Shown: positions 49,216 to 61,497 of the stretch, piece by piece | Position numbering within the stretch: position 1 is the stretch's first letter | How the letters are laid out: the number at the start of each line of letters is the position of its first letter | Assembly (NCBI GenBank): GCA_015179045.1 | Contig: WHUZ01000007.1 | Span: 1,104,501-1,168,500, forward strand | Length of the DNA: 64,000 bases | From: Kalaharituber pfeilii | Taxonomy: Eukaryota > Ascomycota > Pezizomycetes > Pezizales > Pezizaceae | Direction of reading: 5' to 3' | The notes under the pieces: model-generated | The model's input: the letters and a program-made list of their open reading frames with translations, nothing else | Told to the model about the DNA's origin: nothing | Database searches by the model: none | Made by a program: the position numbers and the translations under genes

Positions 49216-51786
49216 TTACTTCGAAGCTTCAGCGGTCGTGGCTGCGCAGGACGCCATTGATACTTCAGGGGGCGCGGTAGCGGAGGAGGAGTCACGCGGC
49301 ATAGTAGTCGTTGGCCCAGAGGAAGCGGCCTTGGGCTTCCAAACATGCACAACTGCGTCCTTTGTCTTCTTCTCAACCTCCTTAATGTACGCCCTTCCCC
49401 GCTTCGATAGCTCTCTCAAATTCCTTAAATAGAGATCACGGACCTCCCCAGCTGGTGTAGTCTCATCGTACTCCCGTCTCGTGTCCCTCCAGTTCTGCCG
49501 CCGCTGCTGACAAGCCTTGTAGGTGGTCCAAGCACGTGGACCCTCAATCTCCTCGAGCTCGTACTGGACCTCCCACGAGTCGGACGGTTTGAGGCAGTCG
49601 GGACGGAGGACCAACTTGCCGTTAACAAATGACTTGATCTTAAGTGAGAACGCGAGGAGATCGCGTGTAGTTTCGGGCTGGAGTTGCTTTGCCATTTGCT
49701 CAGCCCATGCGTCGTCTGGTTCTTCGTTATCGATAGAGCGGGGCTCGGCCTCAGATTCGGACTCGGATTCGGACTCGCTGGACTTCTCTGCTTCACCTTC
49801 GGCTTTCGCCTCCACCTCGGGTTCAGATATAGCCTCGCTTTCACCAGACTCGGTTTCCGCCTCATCGGCCTCGAGCTCCTTCTTAGAAGCTTCTAATAAG
49901 GCCTCCACTTTCGCCTCATGCTCATCCAAACTTCTAAGATATTGTTGCTTCTTGTTGCCTAGCTCCTTCAGGAACTGAGCAATGTCGGTCTTCTTGGATT
50001 CCTGGATGTTCCAAATTTCTTCTTCAGTCATGGGCTCGATGAAGATGTACATCAATGGTGTTTGGGTTTCTCTGGTCTCGACATGGATACGGAGGGACTA
50101 GTGGTATATCGTAAAACTTAGTGATATCATCGTGAGCAGGAGACGAACCACTTACACGTTCCGGGTACTTCTCGGTAGCCTGATTAAGGATATCGTTCAG
50201 AAGCTGGATACTCAATTTGAACTCCCTATCACCGATACCAGAGTGCCAACCCTGATGGATAGCAGCATCCATTTCCTCAAGAGAGATATACTGGAAGCCA
50301 AAAATCCTCTCGGTATTATGGAACGCCACAAAGATACCATCCATACGACCCATGCGAACCTGAAGAGAGTATTTCAAGAACGCAGCGCGAATCATGTCAA
50401 AGTATTCACGCTCGAATGACTCCCATTCACCAAATCGGCCCTTGATTTGGTACCCAGAGCCAAGATGGAAGTTATCGACATCCATGCGGACAGAGACAAC
50501 AGCCCTAGTCTTAAGATCAAACATGCCAGTCCCTGGGAGACGTGAATCGTGTGCATCAAGCTGGGAACGCATCAAGATATCACCAAGAGTGGAGTAGTGA
50601 TACGTATCTATCGCCCTCTTGGTCTCCTCCTCGATGATCTTTGGTTCGTTTGTTCTTCTGTACTTCTCAAAGACTTCCGGTGGGAGCGTGAGAAGCTTCT
50701 CCATAGACTTTCCAAGGAAAGTCAAAACGCTTTCCTTGTCGAATTCCTTATCAGCGTCAATTGCATACACACCATCCTTCCACCTCAGGAAAATGGCCTG
50801 TGGGGCTCGCTGCAAGGCAGTGAAGCTTGTCCACGGAACCTGAAAACTCTTGGAAATGACAGCCGGGTTGATTGGTCTCCAACACGATAGAAGGTAATGG
50901 AAGTGGCCAAGGATTGATGTCATGCTGGAAGTAGACCCAACGTATCTCTTTCCCATTTTCTTTGCTAGAGTTTCAAGCCTGGTATCCCGAGAGGAAGTAA
51001 TGTACTCGGAGAGAGCCTCGAATTGGAACTCATGGACCGGCATGAGTTTTTGAAGGTAGGGGTCGAAGTTGTAGACTTTGGACCTTGGATCTTGAAGGAA
51101 GTATACACCGGGACTGTGCTTGTGGTTAGTAATTTCAAACATGAATCCTGCAAAGACTGGAAAGATCACTGACTTAAACAAGACTCTGTCTAGGTCATGG
51201 GAAAGAGCAGGTACTGTAGGCTGTCCCAACACAGGTATAGCTGATTTCGTCAACGCATATTCAGTTTATCAAGGTAGGAACTTACGTTCAAGTTCGACTG
51301 TGCTGGAATTGAGAGTGCGCAGGTTTGCACGAATCCTCAGTGCCTCAGACAGAGATTGACCTGCCTGGTCAATTGGTATACCTTTGGGCTACATGCTCAT
51401 CAGCGGGGCCTTTGAACAAGAGCGTATTGCGGAGGTTTCATTCATACTCTGACAGTAGCTTTCTTCTTAGCTTTGGGCGCTTTCGGCACATCCTCCTTCT
51501 TCACTTTCACCTGTTCCTTCTTGAGCTTCTCCTTCACAGCGTTCTGTAAACCCTTCTTCTTCTTCAATAACGCTTGCCTATGTGCTTCAATCTCCGTCCG
51601 AATCTCCTTGATGAGCTCAGCGGATGGCTGCACAGGAGTAGAGGTCGATGCATTGGAGCTGAAGCTACGGGCAAGGCCTAGTTCGCTTGCAACTGTCAAT
51701 GGATGTCTTTGGCAGAATATACAAACATATCTGCTGGAGTTTGCCGATAAGGACAGCGATGAGGCCCGCCTGATAGCGTTCAACAT
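49216..51786 (-). CDS. PET127: Mitochondrial membrane protein Pet127
   Basis: Exons 51786-51448, 51388-51286, 51240-50156 and 50097-49216 join to 802 aa; introns 59, 45 and 58 nt, GT-AG. The start is the ATG at 51786, giving a presequence-like N-terminus MLNAIRRASSLSLSANSSRY. A Lys-rich region (LLKKKKGLQNAVKEKLKKEQ) follows. The conserved Pet127 domain runs from IPVLGQPTVPALSHDLDRVL through SPGVYFLQDPRSKVYNFDPY, FLRWKDGVYAIDADKEF, GTGMFDLKTRAVVSVRMDVD and YSLQVRMGRMDGIFVAFHN to YIFIEPMTEEEIW. A Glu/Ser-rich acidic insert sits in the C-terminal part. In yeast Pet127 is an inner-membrane-associated factor needed for 5' processing and turnover of mitochondrial RNAs; recent work places the family near the PD-(D/E)XK nucleases. 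Length is typical. Confidence 0.95.
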
Positions 51787-53288
51787 AGCGTAAGCAGCGA
51801 CCGGTCCGTGGGAGCTGTTGGTACGGGCAACTGCAAGGAACCTGCAAGCCACGGAGATGCAATTGAAACTGCAGGTTGAGGGATTTGGATGGATTGAAGG
51901 GAAGCTGCAACGTTTGAACCTGTTTGCAGTGAGATTGCGTTCTCCAGTAAATTTTCTTGCTGCTAGATCAATGCTACTATCGATAAGAAACTAAAGTTTT
52001 TCCTGCCAAGTCTACAAGGCTGCCACTTGGCGTCACAAGATCTCGTCATAGTTGTCGTGCGTCAAGCCGTCCAAGCGGTCATGACTGCCTAAATACCTAC
52101 CATCATTCGCTATCGCCTCCTGTGTGACAGTACCAAGGTTGAGTGCGGTAGCACAACATGCATGCAGCAAGGAAAGACCTGAGACCAAAGTGCACGTGCG
52201 CATCTGCATGTAAGAATGCAGCCGCAAATATTGCCCCAGTCCAATCAGAACATGGCCAACGGGTATAGTGATTAAGGTATAATTGGATAGAGGAGTAATT
52301 CATTCGTGACTGGTATCTCGTTACACAAGTGCGTTGGGATAGTCTAAGATCGGAACGAGCTGTAGGCGTTCTGCGGTACAGTACGTCTCAGCGAACAATG
52401 CGCAATTATCGGCGACTGAAGCTGGGAGCTGAAAAAGAGCGCCACTTCATCTACCTAGAACCCTGACTGAAGCCGTCGAACTTCAAGTTTCCAGTAGCAG
52501 CATAAGCATCTATGCATTGCTTAACAACTGAGACCTTGTAAGGGCGCCGCTGAAGTCGCTGGAGCCGGCAGAAAGTAGCTCCCACTGCTGTTGGAGACCC
52601 CCGCTTCAGTATATCGAACCGTACGCCTCACGGTCAAACTAGAGTACCTCACTTTAACCAGCTGTGCACATCCAAGGCTGGATGCCACTTGAGGTGAGGG
52701 CACAAAACTCTGGCTGTCGCGGGGCAAGTGCAAGATAAGTGTGATAGTTTAGGTACTTCTTACATACCTAACCTAGTTTGCCTCATCCTGGAGCGAGCAT
52801 GACTGTACCTGCATTGACCGAAATGCACGGCTGGATTTTCTAGTCAGAAGAGGAAAAAGAAGCGTTGAAGCCGCCACCAACCAGATGGCTGCCATGCGAG
52901 TCTCACATGGCGGAACTGCGTCTGCGAGTGCGCAAGCTTCCAGGATTCATTTTCTGATCCTGACTGCTTGATCCCTCTAATCAGACTGCATCCCGCTCCC
53001 CAGAGCCAGTTACTTTACGGACTTAGTACATAAAGTCCACATGATATCGTACTTTACACCTTACGTACGTACGAGCAGACTGATACAATTACTCAAGGAG
53101 CTAGGCTAGTCTCGTGACCAGTGCTGGGTACTAGTAGTACTTGTTTGTGGTGCTTGACTGATAATAGACATTGTTCATCTGAAGAGTCTGTTTGACACTT
53201 CACAACCAATCAACACAAGATGGGTTAATCAAATCAGCTTCGAGCTGTCTGGACGCATGATAGTTGCCAGGGTTTCCTACTACAGGCC
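51787..53288. other. Intergenic upstream of Pet127
   Basis: No gene supported. The first 250 nt are presumably the Pet127 promoter and 5'UTR. The sequence beyond is mixed, with TAC/GTAC-rich words at 53.04-53.09 kb. Confidence 0.5.
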
Positions 53289-54317
53289 ACCCTGGCTATA
53301 TGAAGGCCACCAGTTTTCTTCACTATGATAGAGGGATTTTGCAACATGCGGGTAAAGTTGCTAGAGTAATTACAAAGCATGATTATTAAGCGCAAAAATC
53401 CGTAACAGCAATACAAGCGACTTGGGATTGCGACTTGGGTAAAATTCTTGGTACAACCTTAGTGTTCAATCTGGCGGGTACATTTCGAGTGGTTAAGAGG
53501 TGGAGTTTGGCTGGCATTTCTTGCTTCACGACTTGCTTGAGAAGCCATTTTCATTGATTCTAATGATAGAGGAATGTCTGAACATACTATAGACGGAAGC
53601 GCAATATAAAAAAATGATTTAACCAGCTGGTGATTAAGCTCTTAACTGCGCCACAAACACTTCGTTGCTACGGCAACTTTGCTTGATTACTCTAGCAACT
53701 TTACCCGCATGTTGCAAAATCCCTCTACTATAGCCCAGTTTACGTGCTAGCCTCCAAGGTAGGCAGCGGGTGAAAAAAAAATTGTCAAATGCGGAAATTT
53801 TCAGTGTATGATATTCAGTTCTCAAGTGTGAATTCAGTTCCTTACCAAACTGCCAATATTATGTCTTCTCGACACCGCTTTGGATGCCCAGCTCTAAGAA
53901 ATAGAAGATATGTCATGCTCGCCAGGAAGTGGGACAATGCCCAAGAGAGATGACTTCCGCAGACTTATGCAAATTATTTCCTAATCCTGATGGCAAGCTA
54001 ATGACATTATCTGCAATGCCTATGATATTGAAGCAGTCAGATGCACTAAAAGTTTTTTTCTTTTCTTTTTTGTATTGAGATATCTTGAATTAAATTACCA
54101 CTCTGCTAAGCCGATGACATAAGGCAGTACTGAGGACTATACCAAGTAAATTTTACATGTAGCTGAATTAATTAGCCCTGAAGAGTTCTTCATTTTCTAT
54201 AGCGCTTCTTTTCACTATAGCCAGGGCGTTTTAGCTGCGTGCGCAACCGATCCCCCCCATTACTTCACTATATGATAGCCAGGATTTCACTATTAAGAGT
54301 TTCATTATAGCCAGGGT
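53289..54317. mobile_element. About 1-kb TIR-bounded DNA transposon relic, non-coding
   Basis: The left boundary word ACCCTGGCTATATGAA (53289-53304) is mirrored by TTCATTATAGCCAGGGT (54301-54317), i.e. the same terminal repeat inverted with a one-base gap. Further degenerate copies of TTCACTATAGCCAGGG occur at 54211-54226 and, interrupted, at about 54263-54284. No transposase frame survives inside. This looks like a mariner/pogo-type MITE or several nested ones. Class assignment is by TIR style only. Confidence 0.5.
53329..53727. repeat. Perfect 42-bp inverted repeat, 315-nt spacer
   Basis: 53329-53370 and 53686-53727 are exact reverse complements over 42 bases, starting TAGAGGGATTTTGCAACATG on the outside. 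Outside the arms the similarity continues as CTAT(N2)TAG. The unit is a self-contained 399-bp terminal-inverted-repeat element inside the larger TIR-bounded region. Perfect identity over 42 nt suggests recent insertion or constraint, unlike the degenerate neighbourhood. Confidence 0.85.
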
Positions 54318-55093
54318 CACCTGTATTGAAGCTATTAGAAGCATGGGTTCCTCGAGTCTCGTAACGGGGTTTCCTCCATATTCATGTACCTGCAGACTCT
54401 CTATCTGAAGTCTTCTACTACCACTACTATCAACGTCTCTGAACGGCCGCTCCAGCCTCAAGCATGTTAGCTTTGAAGCCATAGTAGGGTTGAGTTCTTC
54501 CCACATATGCATAATATACATACCAAGAACTCTGCACTCACCGCTTCTTGCTTATTTTGTTCAGTACTATGGACAAGGTGCACTGAATAAATCTTGGTAA
54601 GATTGCCGAGCACAGTTAAAGACTCCCAGGCTGGGAACGAGAACGAAAATTGCAGAGAACACGTCACGATTTGACCTGGAAACGTTAGCGGTAACAGAAC
54701 GACAATAATAAGAGAGCCACTTCCTACTAACGAGTTCTTTGCAAACACTGTAATTAATGCATAACCATAAGGCAGATTTATGTAACGCAAACGATGAAAC
54801 GGCTAGAGAATCTCAGTCCAAGTAATCTCATGAGACTACAATAGTGGTTCTCACTAGATAATTAGAGACCTTCCGCAACGCCGTCAGACGGCGCGAGAAC
54901 CCTGCAGCCATGCCAAGCGCCCGTCTGGAAGTAAACGGAAACCCCCCGTTTCTAGGTCTAGAACCTTGAACTACTATAATATAGTGAACACTCGGATTTG
55001 TTAAAGGTATCTATTGATAGCTGAAAGTCTCTACTTTACCTTCATACCAGGAGTTCTTTAAGAAATGCACAAGATGCATTGGCGAACGAGAGA
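54318..55093. other. Intergenic, transposon-rich surroundings
   Basis: A 107-codon minus frame (54467-54790) is hydrophobic but carries no family motif. Nothing else seen. Confidence 0.4.
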
Positions 55094-55470
55094 TCAGGGC
55101 CTGCAGGGGTTAAAAACCGTCTTGCTAAGCCAATATCTTAGCATTAATGCAACAAATTCTGATGCGACAAATGTACTACTGCATAATACTTCAAGCAGTG
55201 TTTGCATTACGTCCAGTAGGTTGTGTCCTCGTGCCAGACTCTGTATGTTGACATTGTACAAGTCTTTGCTATCTCCTCGAAGAGTTCCATCAATAAAACT
55301 TCAACATGTAGTTAAGGGACAATTATCCTTCTGATGTATAGCATTTGCATATTGCATCAGCTTTTCTGGATTTAATGGGACATTATCAAATGCCAAAAGA
55401 TGCCTCCAAGATGAAACAATAAAATCCAATAAAGAATTTGTATTACATACTGATAATTTCAATTTGCTTC
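55094..55470 (-). pseudogene. PIF/Harbinger (HARBI1-like) transposase relic
   Basis: Minus frame reads TNSLLDFIVSSWRHLLAFDN, NPEKLMQYANAIHQKDN, CPLTTC, a TGA, then SFIDGTLRGDSKD in the same frame, later RGHNLLDVMQTL. The order (helical block, L-PE-L--YA-AIH-KG, CPL-NCWGFIDGT-R) is that of fungal HARBI1-like DDE transposases, where FIDGT holds the first catalytic Asp. The internal TGA falls exactly where the family has TGG (Trp), a G-to-A change of the kind repeat-induced point mutation leaves. The sequence after GDSKD has lost the usual YNGHKR-H-LK block apart from traces. A Tc1-like fold-back element abuts its 5' side. A dead fragment. Confidence 0.65.
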
Positions 55471-55476
55471 TCCTAC

Positions 55477-55560
55477 TACTAGCCAGTAAAATATGTATTC
55501 GGACAGGGGTACCAATGCACTTATGCGCTATGTCCGAATACATATTTTACTAGTAATTGG
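55477..55560. mobile_element. Fold-back element with Tc1-like terminal repeats
   Basis: The left arm starts TACTAGCCAGTAAAATATGT and continues ATTCGGACA (to 55505). The right arm (55531-55551) is the exact reverse complement of the inner 21 bases (AGTAAAATATGTATTCGGACA 55485-55505). A 25-nt centre separates them. It shares the outer TACTAGCCAGT and inner GTATTCGGACA words with the element at 39478-39571, so both belong to one MITE family or superfamily. It lies immediately upstream of the HARBI1-like relic. Confidence 0.7.
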
Positions 55561-58500
55561 TGAGGCATCATTAATTGCACCCTGGTCAAGTGGCGTTTTC
55601 GCAGGTTCTAGACGGCGTTGTGGAAGGTCTCTATTGAGAATGATTACCACACTTTACTGACTATACTTTAACTGAGGCGCTTTTAGTGCCTTGGCCCCGT
55701 CGTTCATTGGCCCATTGGATGGTGGCGCAACTTACCAGCATAAGTTCTTTGTTCTTTTACCAGGTGAAAATCGACTGGTAAATGTAGCATCCGCATATAC
55801 ACATCTCAATTCGCATCTACCTTCAGCGCGCATCTACAACCACAAATAATGCACACATATCCTATTCATATTTATGTCTTCTTTACGCGTCCATTCACCC
55901 TGGAACATTTTATCGACATAAGAAGCATATCTCTGGCCAATTCCTCTAAATCTAAGTTGGAGTCTGCATCTGAATCAAGAACCATGAGCTTCATAATAGC
56001 TTTTACATTGCTCCTGAACTCTTGCTATATTACAGCTCTTTGACTTGCGCGTATATTGCGGTGATGTGTATCATAGGGCGTTTAGTGGTGGTAATTCAAA
56101 TTTTACTTACTAACAACTCTCGCAGGGTTAAAAGAGGTACCTCACGGTTCCTGCCTAGTTTGGTTGGCGTATTTTCTCTGATAACTTCGGTACTACTACT
56201 AGTACAAGATTGAGTTCAAACCATTAAAGCGTTGAGTTTGCCATATAAATATAATATTTTAGAGGGCGAAGCCACGAACCCCAAGGGCTATGTCAAGCCG
56301 CCCTGGCGCTTCAATAGAGTAGCTAGTCTGACTATATGCATAGAGTAACCAATGGTAATGCGAGATGTTTCCGGAAAGGTCTTATTCTACTAGTGCGATT
56401 GAGTGGAGCCTATGCTATCCAATCCCGCGAAATAGGAGGATCAACTTCGCGGGGAGAGGGGGTAGAGCGATCACCTGTGGCCGCACGAGATGTCATTGAA
56501 GTCAGCATCATCCCTGCACGTGAGGATGCTCAGCTCGCGGAGATGTAGAAATCAGGTATTGGGCTTCGAGAACAGTTGATGCCAGGAAACAAGATGAACG
56601 GCGAGGAATCCCATTCTGCATCCCGAGTCAGTACGTCAGTACTGTACAAACTCAGCTTGGTAAGCTGCACTTGGCTTTACACTTGCAGGGGTCCACACAA
56701 ATGGAGTACTGGCAGTCAAAGGAGGCACATTTACTGCTATGATATCCATGAACATAGATTCCGAATGCTAGCGATTGGATCCCTCAGTGGTACCTTGGCT
56801 TAAGTACCCCCTACTTTAGGTTTGAATCAGGAGGCGAGAACAGAGCTGCATCCTCTTGCTCATTCTTATGCTCCGCAGCGAAATCTGGCCCGGGAGCCTG
56901 TGTGGATTTGGTGCGGGCACAGTTTCAATGCATCTGGTTAAGAATTCTAATGCACTCGCCTCTCGTGGTATTCGCGAGACTGTGAACTTGAATACGTGTC
57001 GTGACACAGCCGTGCAGTGAAGAACTAGGCACGGCAAAAGGCGGTAAGTGTTACCTGGCCCCCGCCCTGTACTTACCTGATGACAACTGCTGCGAATAAC
57101 TTATAGTAAGCGAAAATCACGGATGTACCGTTGTCGGGGAGGCCGAAGTCTCTATTTTCACAGCCTCAAACGCAAACATTTACCGGCACTTTGCATTTCG
57201 GAATATCACCTAGAATTCTTCCTACAATTTCTGAAGTGAACGTCAGAGGATGCAATATCAGACTTATGTGCAACACACATATATATACCCCCACATATAG
57301 AGTATTAGTATTAGTAGTCGTTGCCACTTCGCAGCACTTGTAGGAGGAGGGTCTCGAATATGGGATAAACCGGCTATAACTTAGGAAAGGCTGTTGTTGA
57401 ACAACGCAATTACCGCTCAAGCGCACGGAGAATTTAGGTGCTTGGGTGATATGGATGGACATATAACAACTCCGGATGATATAGGCAACAAACATGAACA
57501 TCGGCTGCTACCAGTGGCGCCCTAGTTCGATGCCAACGGTACATACCGGCATTCACTGGCAAAGGTGCAAAAGTGTTGATGTAGCGAGCCTGTGAGTTAC
57601 GGCGCCCAGTCCGCCTGCAATATATGGCTTCAGAAATGTGAACAAATCGAGCAAGTGAGTGCGAACTGGTGGCACGTTGTGGCCCTTGCAAGGTTGCAGC
57701 CGGAAATACTCATATCGCGACTCACAGCCAGCTCTTGCAAGTCAGGCCGACTTTTGGCGGTGTCACAGGTGCGTTACAAGGGCGCTATCATACGAACGTC
57801 TAGGGTGCCAGTACTACAAGTACTTGCTTATGTTGCTCGAGCATGCCTGCGCTGTGCTACACTCTATCTATTATTCGGAGCGTGTATTTGCGTGGGCATC
57901 ATGCGAGAATTGAGAAGCTTCAAGCGTGTCTCCACCATTCAGCTATGTGGCTCTACCTCCTCCTGAGGTCTTCGTTCTCGCGACGGCGCGAATGGAATAC
58001 GCGATATGCTGCAGGCTACAGTTCGCATCGGCGGAATTTTTCTTGCCCAACAGCGCCGTCATCTTGTTTGCCCCCCTCTCGCGCTGCAGGTAATACATCT
58101 TTTGCATGGTTGCCTCCGTCCCGGCAGAACCGACTGCAAATCCTGCGTACGAAAGCACGCATCGCCCCTGCAAGTGCTTAATGCGTCCCCACTCATTCAT
58201 GGGACGAGCAGCTGTTCCTCTGACCCCTCACACCCCTCCACATCCACCCCAGGCCTGCTCACTTACCCCTCCCCTGCCAACAGCTGTGCTCCATCCGGTT
58301 CTGGCCATCTGCGTAGAGGTGGAAAACAACTGAGGTGGAAACCGGAGAATACAGGTTGGAGGGAAGATGAACTTGAAATGAAGGAGTAGAAGAAGCAGAA
58401 GTGAAAGGAACTCTGGCAGGATTTCTGCCGTGGGCCACAGCCAGCCCACCCCCAATTGACGCATTGTCGCAGTCCACAGTCGAGGATCGATTGCACCCCC

Positions 58501-58839
58501 CCCTCTCCCTCTCCCAACGGGGCTGCCCTACCCCTTGCTACGTGTGGGGAAACGTGCCTCTAGCATGGACCGCATTGCTTTATGCCCTCCTCGAGGATAT
58601 CACTGGACAACTGTCTAAGTTTTTCCTTGCCTCCTTCCAGGCCTGTCTTTATGTCAGTGGCGAATAGCCCCATCCCGTGCGGCCTACATTCTTCATCCCT
58701 CAACTGCCTTCCTCTTTATTATCCTTTACGCCTTCTCATCCCGTCCTACTTGCAAATTCACCAGCTATATCTTTCAACCTCCCTTCCCTAGCGGATCCTT
58801 TACCCGTAGAGAAAAGACGACTTGAGTTAATACGACAAG
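55561..58839. other. 3.3-kb gene-poor stretch
   Basis: No frame with recognisable motif. 58.2-58.8 kb is C/T-rich with TCCCTC and CACCCC words and directly precedes the PH-protein start, consistent with a promoter. Confidence 0.5.
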
Positions 58840-60651
58840 ATGGAAGGTTGGCTCCAAGTTCCGCCAGAGCGGAACCTCATTGGTGGTAGGGGCGCTTGGA
58901 AGGTACGGATTTTGTTCTCGAGAGATTTTGATCGTGAATACTAATTTACGATCTGCAGATTCGTTACGTCGTATTTGGTCGTGATGGCCAACGACCATAC
59001 CCAGTGTCGCCTGCACGACCGACATCTGCTACAGTCCGGAATTCCTATTCGCTTGCGTATATCGATAACCGTTCATCTCTTAGTCCTCAGGAAATTCGGT
59101 CGAGCTATTTCTTATCCATATACAAAGCAAAGGTCAGTACTAGGCACTTTTGCTTGAGAATGGGAGAACATTGGGTTGACAAAGTTTAGCATGATACGGA
59201 GCCTGTCGCGCGACATTCGTAAGTAGTTGCGTTGACGTCTTCTTCGATCCAATTCTCACTGTCTTTCCTCCAGGATCCAAGAAATTGCCTCGTGCTATGT
59301 CGGGGACCTCGGTATCAAGCAAAAGAAGCAAGTCATTTTGCCAACTTTGATCATACACCTTAAACCTGAGATCATTCAGGTCTCTTCACCACGAACTTTC
59401 CGACGTCGAAGTCATGATAACCCCTATGCATCGAAAGTAGCACCACAAGCTTTATTTTTCAGGCCGAGTCCTGAAAGTCCGGATACACTGCAACAATGGG
59501 CAAGGGAGATACAGTTTTACTTGAGCGCTTGTTCGATGTCCCAAAGTGCTATCACCCCTATCACCCCAATAGAATCAACGTTTCCAGAAACCCTCCAAAC
59601 ATCCACATCCCTTTTCTTTGTTAACGGGGAGCCAAACACTGCCTTGCTTAGTCCTTCCTTGCGATCGAAATGCAGTAGTGACCTTGATAATGTACCTTCA
59701 GATCGAAGAAGTGTATCGAGTAGTTCTGTATCAGAACTGCCCTCTCCTAGAGTGGATGACAGTGCGCATGGGCAACGTGGCCGAAGGACACTACATATTG
59801 CGACAAACTCTGAAGATATTGACCCACAAGAGCTGGATAGTCGAGTTACTGGGTCTTCTGCGCCAGTAGAGAGTAAACAGGAAACCAGAAGGGAGACAAT
59901 CCTGGATCGGTACTTTTCCAGTTATCCTATTCCAATTCCTATGGATAGTGCAACCGCAAGCTCAATCGCACGTTTCGAGGCTCTCATGAAGGAGATAGAG
60001 AGCCAGAGTGGCAATGAAAAAGCGGACATCAGGAAGAATAGTCTGGTTTCTATGAATGAAAGTATTTCTACTAAGGATATGGATATTCCGAAGCGCATTC
60101 CAACTCCGACACTTCGTGCTTTGGAGTTTGTCTCCACTGGTGTCATGCACCCTGATGATGAATTAGGCAGTGCTATGAATAGTCCTCGCAATAGTCTTGT
60201 CCTTTCAGAGGAGACCCGGCGACGAAGCAGCAGCATCCACTCTCAATACTCCCCATCGCGGCGCAATAGTGATAGCAGCATCGGCGCCTACAGTGCAACG
60301 GCATCTAGCGTCACTGGTGGAGGAGCGGCAAGTGTTGTTGGGTCTCTATCTGGGTTCGCCTATGGGCAAAATCAGTTGACATGTGCATCACCAAGGAGTA
60401 AAAGGCATAGCATCAGCGATTTCTCCATGAGGAGTATCCCTTCAGGGTCGGGCTACCTCTCCGCTATGACTGCGGTTGGGGCCGGAGGATCAGGGATTTC
60501 AAGGCCCGGAAGCATTTCGGAATTCACGCACGATTTTAATGATGAGGCAACATTGCAGAAACTGGCAACTGCGCACAATTATCATAGCCGGAATAATAAA
60601 CCGCCACCCCCACCTTCCACTGGGGCTTTGATGAGGGATTTCATGTTCTAA
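58840..60651 (+). CDS. PH-domain-like serine-rich protein
   Basis: Exons 58840-58902, 58959-59132, 59190-59218 and 59274-60651 give 547 aa. The N-terminal part resembles a split pleckstrin-homology domain: MEGWLQVPPERNLIGGRGAW (strand 1), KIRYVVFGRDGQRPY, SSYFLSIYKAK, HSIQEIASCYVGDLGIKQKK, QVILPTLIIHLKP, with the C-terminal helix near TLQQWAREIQFYL (about residue 145). The insertion between strands (VSPARPTSATVRNSYSLAYI) is Ser/Pro-rich. The rest is a long disordered Ser/Thr-rich region with repeated SP/TP sites (ITPITPIES), probable phosphosites, ending PPPPPSTGALMRDFMF. The third exon is only 29 nt. PH assignment is by pattern; no specific orthologue is named. It may bind phosphoinositides or act as an adaptor; this is inferred. 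Confidence 0.78.
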
Positions 60652-61211
60652 AGTCGCAACAGGAGCATAAATCGGAGTGGGGCGGGCGAGTGACCGTAAT
60701 CATTTTCTGGTTCTTCACAGCGAACGGAGAGTTTCGGCTTTCAGTCATCGGTTCATCTATTCACGGTACATATTTTTAACTACAGCATCCCTATTTTATC
60801 AATCAGCATCACATTGGGGAGCACCTTTTTAAATGAAACAAAACACCTGTGATATATATCCTCTGAATTCTTACGTTTAGGTTAATGGGGCACAATTTTG
60901 ATGTTTAGCTTTACGCTGTGGAATTCTTTTTTCAACTTGACTTTCTTGCTTTTGTTTTCATATGATTCCCCAACGTTTCTTTTTTTCATAAGGAGTAAAT
61001 ATGCTGGGATCTGAGGTCGTCCAGCTTGGCGTTGCATTTGTCTACTTTGTATTTTGATTGTGAGTCTCGTGTCCTCTTGTGTGATAGGCTGTCGTTAGTG
61101 GGCCTGTGGCCAATTTTTTTTTCTTGTGGTGTGGGTGGTTTCGGGAGAGGGGTGGAAATGAGGATACCGTTTATTACTTTCATACTCTCGTGATCCCATT
61201 CCAATTCCTTT

Positions 61212-61244
61212 TTTTCCCTCTTTCCCTCTTTCCCTCTTTCCCTA
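61212..61244 (+). repeat. (TTTCCCTC)n tandem repeat
   Basis: About four copies of an 8-base pyrimidine unit in the 3' region of the PH-protein gene. Confidence 0.8.
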
Positions 61245-61448
61245 TTTTCTTTCTTCTGTACGTATTTGAAAGTTTACTTTTCTCTTTTCTCCCCTTTTCA
61301 TCCCAATCCCATCTTACCTTGGGTCGCAAAAGGCAAAAAAGGCACTAATATATAGGTTCCTAAGGTAGCCGGATTGAGTGGTGTCACATGGGGGGCTGCA
61401 GAAATTTTTATTTTTGAGGAAAGTGTTGGTTTTATGTATAAGTATATA

Positions 61449-61451
<3 letters not shown>

Positions 61452-61488
<37 letters not shown>

Positions 61489-61497
61489 TGGTTATTT
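61452..61497. repeat. T46 homopolymer
   Basis: Uninterrupted run of 46 T, the longest in the window, about 800 nt downstream of the PH-protein stop and on its coding strand. Confidence 0.9.

Noticed and set aside
57131..58389. Several 70-127-codon frames on both strands
   Set aside because: No motifs and no consistent exon model; they overlap one another on opposite strands.
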